Origin: Chaenocephalus aceratus
Taxonomy: Eukaryota; Chordata; Actinopteri; Perciformes; Channichthyidae
Reading direction: 5' to 3'
Assembly: GCA_023974075.1 (NCBI GenBank)
Contig: JAMFTG010000182.1
Location: 55,001 to 119,000, forward strand
DNA length: 64,000 nt
This document shows, one piece after another, positions 1 through 8,165 of the stretch (position 1 is the stretch's first letter; each line of letters begins with the position of its first letter). Under the pieces are notes generated by a model. It was not told the DNA's origin. It saw only the letters and a list, made by a program, of their open reading frames with translations, and did not search any database. The position numbers and the translations under genes are program-made.

Positions 1-30
1 ATGAGATCATAAACAGAAGGCTATAGAGAC

Positions 31-32
<2 letters not shown>

Positions 33-98
<66 letters not shown>

Positions 99-109
99 GT
101 GTGTGTGTG

Positions 110-144
<35 letters not shown>

Positions 145-175
145 TGTGTATGTGTGTGTGTGTGTGTGTGTGTGT
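33..175. repeat. GT microsatellite
   Basis: A nearly pure GT tract of about 140 bases with a few GC and TT interruptions. The open frames across it (alternating Cys-Val) are artefacts. It directly borders the GGGGAC-rich repeat that follows. Confidence 0.97.
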
Positions 176-185
176 ACTAGCATTA

Positions 186-451
186 CTGTACTTGTGGGGA
201 CCTACATCTGTTTACATAGTCACGTGTGGGGACCCGCCCCTCCCTTATGGGGACAAATTGGAGGTCCCCATAAGGGGGATCATTAATTGTAGGGTGAAGA
301 CTTGGTTAGGTTTAGGATTAGGGTAAGGGTAAAGTTAAGGGTAAAGTTAAGGTTTAGGGTTAGGCATGTGTTGGTTATGGTTAAGGTTAGGATAAGTCTC
401 CAGGAAATGCATGTAAGTCAATGTAATGTCCCCTGAAGTGATGTATACATG

Positions 452-453
<2 letters not shown>
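186..453. repeat. Dispersed GGGGACC-type fish repeat with TTAGGG-like core
   Basis: The segment opens with TTGTGGGGACCTACATCTG, contains the inverted pair ATGGGGACA / GGTCCCCAT, runs through a degenerate GGTTAGGGTTAAGG-like stretch at about 301-395, and closes with AATGTAATGTCCCCTG. It is sandwiched between two GT microsatellites. From general knowledge this looks like a dispersed teleost repeat that usually sits beside GT tracts. I cannot assign a superfamily, and no coding potential is visible. Confidence 0.6.

Positions 454-487
<34 letters not shown>
454..487. repeat. GT microsatellite
   Basis: Short GT tract with one TA interruption, directly after the GGGGACC-type repeat. Confidence 0.95.
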
Positions 488-492
<5 letters not shown>

Positions 493-544
493 TATCTGAA
501 CACCACAGTTCAGGGAAAGGAGAATAAAGTGATGGAATGGAGGT

Positions 545-700
545 CGCAGTTTGCCATGTAGCTCCCTTGGTAGAGCCAGCAGCCCGTATGCAGTGGCTCA
601 GTCCCCGATGTGAAGGATTCAGCTTCCAATCCAGGGACTGTCTATGCGTTTCATCTCCTAGTTTTAACTCTGTCTCTTAAATAACACAAATAAATGATGC
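545..700 (+). mobile_element. Possible degenerate tRNA-derived SINE
   Basis: TAGCTCCCTTGGTAGAGC resembles a tRNA A box (TAGCTCAGTTGGTAGAGC). About 45 bases later GGATTCAGCTTCCAATCC loosely resembles a B box. A T/C-rich tail and AATAACACAAATAAATG follow. The layout fits an old SINE, but the B box is poor and no target duplication was found. The alternative is chance similarity. Confidence 0.35.
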
Positions 701-864
701 TGCACAGCCTCTCAGATTGTGTTGGCTGTGTCTTTGAATGACTCTGTAACAACGTGTTTAAGTTGTGTTGAATCACAGTTGGGATTAAACACTTATTAAC
801 ACAGAAATCATTAATACGCAATGTTACCCCGTGTTTGATCCAAGCATCGCACTGACATGGTGAG

Positions 865-865
<1 letters not shown>

Positions 866-895
<30 letters not shown>
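866..895. repeat. CA microsatellite
   Basis: Fifteen uninterrupted CA units in otherwise unrecognised sequence. Confidence 0.95.
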
Positions 896-896
<1 letters not shown>

Positions 897-1079
897 CTAT
901 GCGAGTTTATTATGGTATTAATGTCTCCGCTGTATTTCTGATTATCAAGATATTCCACACACAAAGGAAGGTCTGGGAACACACACATGTTCATGATGTA
1001 CTTCCATGGAGGGGGGTTGAACTCCTGCAATGACACATCTAGTGAAATGAGAATGAATCAAAAGCATCGTAGACCAGTT

Positions 1080-1505
1080 CAGTCCGTTGTCTCAGTGCAC
1101 TCCCAGGTGCTTGTAGTCCTCCACAACAGCCACATCCTCTCCCAGAATGCACTGGGGCTGAGGAGGAGACGTCCTCTTCCTCCTGAAATCAATGACCATC
1201 TCTCTGGTCTTGGCCACATTCAGAAGCAGACGATTTCTTCCAGTCCACTCCACCGGCGCTCTGTGCTCCTCCCCCGTCCATCCCTGAAACACCTACCACT
1301 GCAGAGTCATCCGGACACTTCCGCAGGTGGCATGACTCTGAGTGGGATTGAAAGTCTGAGGTGTATAGGGTGCTCAGGAAAGGAGACAGCACTGTCCCCC
1401 GAGGGGCTCCTGTCCTACCAACCACCACATCAGACAGAACACTATGTTCCGGACGTAAACAAAGAGGCCATTGGACACAGGGATTTGAGCCTTTGCAGAC
1501 CATTG
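1080..1505 (-). pseudogene. LINE reverse-transcriptase fragment (broken)
   Basis: On the minus strand one frame reads SDVVVGRTGAPRGTVLSPFL, then STLYTSDFQ, SCHLRK and CPDDSAVVG. A second frame continues with LLLNVAKTREMVIDFRRKR and VEDYKHLGVH. In order these match non-LTR retrotransposon reverse-transcriptase motifs: the GAPQGTVLSP block, the catalytic [F/Y]xDD box (here CPDD), the KTKEM.VDFRR block and the FK.LGV block. The two halves lie in different frames, so a frameshift separates them. Both the front and the end of the protein are missing. The motifs resemble the L2/CR1/Rex1 group; the exact clade needs an alignment. It is a dead fragment. Confidence 0.85.
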
Positions 1506-1521
1506 ACATGCACTAAAACCT
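1484..1521 (-). repeat. Fragment of the foldback repeat terminus (GCCTTTGCAGACC type)
   Basis: GCCTTTGCAGACCATTG followed by CATGCACTAAAACCTA resembles the end of the foldback repeat at 55250-55340 (GCCTTTGCAGACC, then GCACAAAAACCTA). It stops abruptly where the CAGCGGTTCCC segment begins. It may be the remains of the repeat family that also gave rise to the 57-bp array 340 bases downstream. Confidence 0.45.
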
Positions 1522-1620
1522 ACAGCGGTTCCCAAACTATTTCAGTCAGGCCCCCCTTGATTGGAAATATTTTTAGTACTTCTACTTTTACTCAAGTACC
1601 CCCCCCCCCCCCCCCCCCGC
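1522..1620 (+). mobile_element. Possible hAT element end plus poly-C tract
   Basis: CAGCGGTTCCCAAACTATTT resembles the classic hAT terminus CAGTGGTTCCCAAACT. The matching other end was not found nearby, so only one terminus can be supported. A run of about 19 C follows at about 1600-1618. Confidence 0.4.
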
Positions 1621-1860
1621 ACCACAGTTTTAAAAAACGCTTCCATAGTTTGCTGAAAGAAAGACATGCAAATATTCGGGCTTTGTTTACAAGTTACCTT
1701 TTTTTATTCGAGAGATGTTTTCATTGAAGTTAATGCGTTAAATGTAAGGGAATCCTGTTAAATATATATATTATTTTCAAAATGGCACTTCATAAAATGC
1801 AAATCAGTGAAACTTCAATGATACTGTATTCTGGGTTCCTATTAGATAAGATTTGTTCAG

Positions 1861-2557
1861 GTGTATATCAGTATGTCTCTACTTTAAAGAGTCCTCTCCT
1901 GCTGATGTTCAGGTGTATATCAGTATGTAGTGTCTCTACTTTAAAGAGTCCTCTCCTGCTGATGTTCAGGTGTATATCAGTATGTAGTGTCTCTACTTTA
2001 AAGAGTCCTCTCCTGCTGATGTTCAGGTATGTATCAGTATGTAGTGTCTCTACTTTAAAGAGTCCTCTCCTGCTGATGTTCAGGTGTATACCAGTATGTA
2101 GTGTCTCTATTTTAAAGAGTCCTCTCCTCCTGATGTTCAGGTGTATATCAGTATGTAGTGTCTCTACTTTAAAGAGTCCTCTCCTGCTGATGTTCAGGTG
2201 TATACCAGTATGTAGTGTCTCTATTTTAAAGAGTCCTCTCCTGCTGATGTCCAGGTGTATATCAGTATGTAGTGTCTCTACTTTAAAGAGTCCTCTCCTG
2301 CTGATGTTCAGGTGTATATCAGTATGTAGTGTCTCTACTTTAAAGAGTCCTCTCCTGCTGATGTTCAGGTGTATATCAGTATGTAGTGTCTCTACTTTAA
2401 AGAGTCCTCTCCTGCTGATGTTCAGGTGTATATATCAGTATGTAGTGTCTCTACTTTAAAGAGTCCTCTCCTGCTGATGTCCAGGTGTATATCAGTATGT
2501 AGTGTCTCTACTTTAAAGAGTCCTCTCCTGCTGATGTCCAGGTGTATATCAGAATGT
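1861..2557. repeat. 57-bp minisatellite, about 12 units
   Basis: Units begin GTGTATATCAGTATGTAGTG and continue TCTCTACTTTAAAGAGTCCT, CTCCTGCTGATGTTCAG, 57 bases in all. Starts fall near 1861, 1911, 1968, 2025, 2082, 2139, 2196, 2253, 2310, 2367, 2424, 2483 and 2540 (partial). The first unit lacks a few bases and one near 2424 has an extra TA. Because 57 is a multiple of three, a long frame with a 19-residue repeat runs through it (1782-2459); I regard that frame as an artefact. The same unit recurs at 54787-54983, where it merges into a dispersed repeat. Confidence 0.97.
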
Positions 2558-4880
2558 AGTGTACATAGAATCCTCCTGTGAGAGTGAGAGGTGTTCTGTT
2601 TGTTGTGACAGGCCTGAGAGGGTGTAAGACAATAAAGCGGCCAGGCTGTGTCCTGATTGGTTCCCGTGTTACTCTCTGTTTATATTCTTCTCCTCTGTCG
2701 TTTACAAAAGGCTCTTTCTCCCCTTGTCACGGACGTATCAATTTGTTCTAGTAAATAAGCACTTCAATTAGCAGCTATTTAATTAGATTCCATTGAAATG
2801 TCGCTTGGCTTAAACAACGTGTTATTGTTAGTGTCTTACAATGTGTAGTATTACGGCAATACTTATGTTGTTATATAATGTTTTTATAATGTTGATGCTA
2901 TGCCATTTAAATAGATGTTGTCTTTGTTGTAGTGATGTTCTATAATACATTCTGATTTGATCTCCTCGTGCTCTATGGAGCTGTGTGTGCATGCTGCTGC
3001 GGTCTTACTACATTACCGTGTATGTCTGAATACGCGTGGCTGTGATTCGCCTACTTGTCAAACCATTTAAGTGTCATCTTTGCCACTTTAGCCCATTAAG
3101 GGTCACTGCATTAATGCGATCTACAGAGGCCCCCTGCCCCTGTTAGCATAGCCCCGTGGCGGAGGAGCACGCGGGGGGTCGGCGACTAGCAAAGCTGGAC
3201 ATTAACTCAGACAGCTTAAATGGGATTAGTGGTGTCACTGAGACAGATGTGATCTTTGCAGCCACAGCTCTGCTTCCCTTTCTCCCTCGTCTTACTTTAA
3301 CCGCGATGCAACACTGCCCCCTGCTGCCGCACAGAGGTATTGCACCCACACACACACGAGGAGGCGCTTGATGATGCTTAGTTAACCCTTTACCAGATTG
3401 CATCACATCGTCCATTGGGGGTCACTGTTCCCATTTGAAAAACATGGTGGGAGGCCTCTCCTCTCCTCTCCCTTTTTCTCCCATTTTGACTGGCTCATGT
3501 AAAGAATGTGAGGGACTGCAGTATCCGCCGGATGTTCTGCGGGTTCCATCAACGTGTCTCCTGCAGCTTCTTGTAATGGATGCTTAATGTGGCTTCAAAA
3601 TATTGCCGTGAAAACAACATCGTCAGAGATAATGAAATGCTGCGTGAACACCAGGGCTCGTGTGTGGGTTGAACGTGCCGCCGCCGTCACTCACAGTAGC
3701 TCGTTAAAAACAGCCCGCTACACCAGGTCAAATGTAACCGTATCACTCAGACAGCGCGTGCCTAGTATCAGCTTATTATCAATAAGGAGAGCCGCTTGAA
3801 CAGGGGGTATTTAAAATGTTCAGGCCTGAAATGACGATGTGTGATATTGTTCCGTGCCTGGGAGCGGGCAGCATGTGTGCGGTTCCTTGTTTGGCTCTTA
3901 TAAAGGCCATTCACACAGTAGCAATTGAACCAAGGGCTATAATTGTGTTTTCATGTACTATAGATCCTGTCATTAGGCCCCTGGGTCTGCAGGCAGTTAT
4001 ATGATGACAGCTGACAAGGGGGCGCGGCTCCTTTTGAGGAAGAAGGGGGGGGGGGGGGGGGGGGGGTTGGGGGGTTGGGGGGGGGGGTTGGGGGGACCAC
4101 ACGCACAAAAGCCACAATTACTTCCTGGACGGTCCCCAGAGCTCGGTGGTTGGAGTGTGTATGTAAAATGATGTGGGAGAGGCCATTTGCAAAACAAAGA
4201 GAGGCGAGGGGGAGGCGGGGAGGGGGGTGAGAATGATTGCTTCTGCACAATAGAGCATGTACACCCTGAGGCAGAGGGGAGGGGGTTTGAAGTGGCAGAC
4301 TGCAGGTTGACACGCCCCCTAGCTGTCCCGGAGGAGATGGATCCAGATGGGGGTGTGGTCGGTTTTTTTGACACCTCGTAGTAAAGAGGGTCAGGGGTTT
4401 TATATCGGTCCCTGAGGGGGGGGGGGGGGCTCGCAGTACATATGGGGGTGAAGCAAACAGTATGTTCAGTCTGAAGGCACACGGTTCACTTAGGACTGCA
4501 TTAGCCAGTTGTTATCATTAGATATGTGTGTATTCAAAAGCTTAATTGGCATTTGTATAATAGCTACAGTTTAGTTTTGACAATGAAAATCTTAATTTGC
4601 AAGCTGGTCCAAAAATGCAACTTACAATATAGGCTACTTAAAATCATAATGCAAGTAAAAATGAAATGGTGCGAGTACAATGCAGTTATAAGTAAACTAT
4701 ATATATTTAAAATGAAGTAAGTTCAAATAAAAAAAATAATGTACAATTAAATACTTTACAGTGTGATCAAATACAATACTGCATATTGCTATCATACATT
4801 AATACATATGTAGACGGTAAACAGATGTGCTCAGGACTTATTATGTAATATTCATATGAGTGCTTCCTGTGTGTGTGTTC

Positions 4881-4882
<2 letters not shown>
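2558..4882. other. Mostly unique non-coding sequence; candidate regulatory DNA
   Basis: No gene or clear transposon is seen. About 2640-2830 is compositionally calm, with homeodomain-type cores (CAATTAGCAGC, TTTAATTAGATTCC), as in conserved non-coding elements. Poly-G tracts lie at about 4047-4096 and 4418-4429. About 4520-4850 is AT-rich. Open frames here are short and show no recognisable domain. Confidence 0.5.
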
Positions 4883-4924
<42 letters not shown>

Positions 4925-4933
4925 TGTGTGTGT

Positions 4934-4969
<36 letters not shown>
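4883..4969. repeat. GT microsatellite
   Basis: GT tract of about 87 bases with two GG interruptions. Confidence 0.97.
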
Positions 4970-5094
4970 CCTGTGTGTCGGAGTAGATGTCAATACTTGA
5001 ATGGCGAGGTGACTAATTTCACAAAGCAACGTCTGTGTGGTTGACCTGCTTTCAGAACCAAATGACTCGGAACAAGAGTCTTTCAAACATATAG

Positions 5095-5360
5095 TTATTA
5101 ACTAGTTTCACTTAATTAGACGGCGCGCGGTGGGGAGACCTGAGGGTGTAATTGGGAGGCATGACATGTGATTGAAGTCAAAGGCCAGAGAGCGGCACAG
5201 TGACACATAACAACATCACCAATTAGCAGTGCGCTGATTGGATGATATCAGCGCGTCCTGCGGGGTCGCGGGCTGGATTAGCCCGGTCGCTCTCGGTGTA
5301 ATTAATGAGCCTGTAATGGTGGTATAATTGCTCTTCAAAGCAGAGTCCCCTCTGACGCCG
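5095..5360. promoter_or_regulatory. Candidate conserved non-coding element
   Basis: Low-repeat sequence with several homeodomain-type cores: CACTTAATTAGACG, GTGTAATTGGG, CACCAATTAGCAG, GCTGGATTAGCC (bicoid/OTX-like GGATTA) and GGTGTAATTAATGAGC. This clustering is typical of developmental enhancers. There is no splice-flanked coding frame. Conservation cannot be tested from one sequence. Confidence 0.35.
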
Positions 5361-5825
5361 ACGTAGCTCAGGACTGTATCTCCACTCTGAATGCACAGGT
5401 CGCCTCCCTCAGGCCTCGTCTTTCCCGCCCCGATCCGACGCGCCGGCAGAGGGACACACACGCCTCGTACCTGCCGCATGAAATATTCAACGGCAATGTC
5501 CCCCACGTTTGAAATAACACTTTGAAATGTTAATGCGCTCCCACTGCTGGTTTTAAGTTGTAGGCGTCCCGAGGTGCCTGCGTCGCGTCTCCGTGCTGCT
5601 GTCGGCGGGAAGGTGATACGCCACGCTGGAAGACTGACTGCAGCCAGGAACCGTGGGTCAAGAGGAGAAAGCTATTCCTGGTGCCAGTCACCCTGCCCCC
5701 TTCACACCGGCACACACACATGCTCAGACACCCACACGGCACATGCACACAGACACGCACGCTGGCACACAGGCAGGTTCACGGCAGCATCCATGCAAAC
5801 CCAGATGGTGAATATCTACTCGCAG

Positions 5826-5900
5826 ACATTGTCTTTGTATGCTGCTTGCAACGCAAACATTCGGGACACAAATTGGGATCAATAAAGTACTTCTTATCTT
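5826..5900 (+). mobile_element. LINE 3' tail fragment
   Basis: TTGTATGCTGCTTGCAACGC then AAATTGGGATCAATAAAGTA resembles the common fish LINE end that finishes '..GGGATCAATAAAGTATCTATC'. Only the tail is present, a usual result of truncated reverse transcription. Confidence 0.5.
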
Positions 5901-6119
5901 CTCTTAGACACAGCGTACACACATATAAACACACTAAGTTACAGAGCAACAGAAACACGCAAATACATGGCATTTAAATGCAGAATAGAAATAAAGCTAG
6001 CTCAATAGAATAACACTAGGCCTATATAAAAACGACATGGCTGTGTCATATTTGAAAAGTTATTTATTTTACTGGAAGGGAACAGCAAAAAATAAGCCCA
6101 TATATATTAATAATCTACC

Positions 6120-6190
6120 CCCCCCACCCCACCCACACACACACCACACACACTCGCGCACACACACACACACGCACCACACACACATCA
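6120..6190. repeat. CA-rich imperfect repeat
   Basis: Poly-C followed by CA-rich sequence with CCA and CG interruptions. Confidence 0.85.
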
Positions 6191-6919
6191 CCTCTGACTT
6201 TATTTGTATTAGATCCACGATGGCTGGCCTGTTGACAGTCCTCACCAGCGTCCTTGGTTCTATATGTGTCCTGTTATGGGAGGATTACACATGGGCCAGG
6301 CTTCACACGGGGACGGGCCATGATCTGATATCCGCTGCCATTAGCCGGCCTCACACCCACTAGGTGCCTCTCTGAGCTGATCCTGCCAGAGACATAGCGA
6401 TGTTATCAGGTCCAGTAATGCCTCCATCACCTGATACACCCGTGGATTAGTCAGGCACTCGCCGGTGGCTGTTCTGTGGCGAGGACGCTTGCAGTGCGTC
6501 TGCAGCTGGCTCACATCACAGAGAATATTAACACTGGGGGAAAAAATACTTTACCAGTTTTGTTTATTTATTTCGCCGAGGGAAAAACGGTGGGTATATA
6601 TTTCATGCAACAGGTAAAGTGTTTAGGTTGAACCGGTACGAGCTTGTTACGAAGCAGGTGGTGTGAACAGAAGTGTACTAGACGTACATTATTACACTAA
6701 AATGGAACCGGAAATCATGCCAAAGTTGTTGAATTAGTAACAAATAAATGATTGCTACATCGATAAAATCAAGTCAGTATAAAGTAGAAGTAACAAGGTG
6801 ACATTATTGATAGATGTCTGTGGGGAGGAAGCTGTGCGGTGCGTCTGCAGCTGGCTCGCATCGGAGAGAAGATAACACTGGGAGGTTTGTGTTAAAGCAA
6901 ATCAAGGTTTTTTATTTGT

Positions 6920-6921
<2 letters not shown>

Positions 6922-6979
<58 letters not shown>
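6922..6979. repeat. CA microsatellite
   Basis: Twenty-nine uninterrupted CA units, located inside the second copy of the local duplication. Confidence 0.97.
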
Positions 6980-6980
<1 letters not shown>

Positions 6981-7207
6981 AGATGCACTGAGCCCTGCAG
7001 AGACACGCCACACTGGATGAACACTTCCTCCATGTGCATGTGCCCTTCAGACCTGACAGCGAGGCATTAAATATTAGTGGCGTTTTCCAGCGGGCTTGTA
7101 ACGTGGTCATTCCAGTCGGCGGACATACCCTCCCCGTGTCTCTGCCCACTGCGGGGCGTGGGGCGGTCTCCGGGGAGGCCTGCCTGCCTGTGGCCTGGGG
7201 CAGCGAG

Positions 7208-7226
7208 CACACACACACACACACAG
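7208..7226. repeat. Short CA repeat
   Basis: About nine CA units. Confidence 0.9.
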
Positions 7227-7586
7227 TGTAGACATGTTAGCATATGGGCATATTAAATGTCATACATTGACATACTGCAAACATGTGCTTATATATCTGT
7301 ATGCCTGTATACATGCATATATAAATACACATGGGACATGAGAGTACCACACGGGGTTCAACCGGAGGTCAGCAGACACGGTCCAATACATGGGCTTTTT
7401 ACTGAAGTACAGAAAGGGTGCGTAGTTAATTGAAAGATAACATTATTGCGTTATGGTTATTTATTGTGCTGAGGGACAAGTGTTGTGGGTGTTTAATGCG
7501 ACAGGTAAGGTGTGTAGCTGTTTTAATGAAGCAGGTGGAGTGAAAAGAAGTGGAGTAGACATACATTAGGACAGGTTATTCTTATT

Positions 7587-7790
7587 AGGCAAGGCAAGTT
7601 TATTTATTTAGCACTTTTCAACACAAGTGCTTTACAAAAAATGAAAGACATTAAGAAAATGGCATTTAAAATCAGTCATAAAAAGAAAAGCTAATAAAAT
7701 AACATTAAAAGAAAAAAATACATGGATAAAAGTTACAGTGCAGTTTAAGATGTGAATAGTTTCAATTAAAACTAACTAGTCAGCTAATAC
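7587..7790 (+). mobile_element. Dispersed retroelement fragment (GGCAAGTTTATTTA type)
   Basis: AGGCAAGGCAAGTTTATTTA followed by AGCACTTTTCAACAC, AAGTGCTTTACAAAAAATG and A-rich sequence with CATTTAAAATCAGTC. This head is a very common fish dispersed repeat, usually associated with LINE 3' regions. It splits the second copy of the local duplication, so it inserted afterwards. Confidence 0.65.
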
Positions 7791-7977
7791 CGTGGCATCC
7801 CCCCAAATGTAACCATTGCCAGAGTTGGTGAATTAGTCAAAGTAAAAAGTAGGAAACAGATTTCAAGATTATTGCTTTATTATCTTTATTTGGTATCTTA
7901 ATATTTATTATTATTATGTTAACATTATTTGATTTATCTTATATTATTATATACAATTATGAAATGTGTTGCACGGT

Positions 7978-8161
7978 GGCCGTTTCTCAATGTCGAGTAA
8001 ACCGGCTGCAGAGCCACTATTTCAAGTATGCTCCGTCATCGAGTGGCGCCGAAGGACTGTTTAAACGCATATTAAATGCCCAGCATTCGGCGCCACTCGA
8101 TGACGGAGCATACTTGAAATAGTGGCTCTGCAGCATGTATACTCGACATTGAGAAATGGCC
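7978..8161. mobile_element. Foldback MITE with 80-bp arms
   Basis: Arms 7974-8053 and 8086-8165 are inverted copies with about 4 mismatches in 80 positions and a 32-base spacer. The element runs GGCCGTTTCTCAATGTCGAG ... inverse. The arm also carries CAAGTATGCTCCGTCATCGA and GTGGCGCCGAA. The same termini bound the longer element at 16355-16910, so this is the minimal form of that family. Flanks ACGGT and ACCGT may be an imperfect 5-base target duplication. The short frames seen on both strands reflect the palindrome. Confidence 0.9.
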
Positions 8162-8165
8162 ACCG

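Larger units (their letters stand above)
6484..7850. repeat. Old local duplication (6.5 / 6.8-7.8 kb)
   Basis: GTGCGTCTGCAGCTGGCTCA at about 6495 recurs as GTGCGTCTGCAGCTGGCTCG at about 6839, each followed by AGAGAA and TAACACTGGG. Next, ATGCAACAGGTAAAGTGT, GAAGCAGGTGGTGTGAA and GTAGACATACATT-like blocks at about 6603-6700 recur at about 7496-7570. Finally, GTTGAATTAGTAA at about 6729 recurs as GGTGAATTAGTCAA at about 7827. Block order is kept, so this is an old tandem duplication. Its second copy is now split by a CA microsatellite and by the repeat at 7587. Confidence 0.7.

Noticed and set aside
301..395. Telomere-like repeat
   Set aside because: Units are degenerate and lie inside a dispersed GGGGACC-type repeat, so this is not a telomere.
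1782..2459. 225-codon frame with a 19-residue repeat
   Set aside because: The 57-base unit is divisible by three, so any open unit stays open. No splice or promoter context, and the unit matches a transposon terminus.
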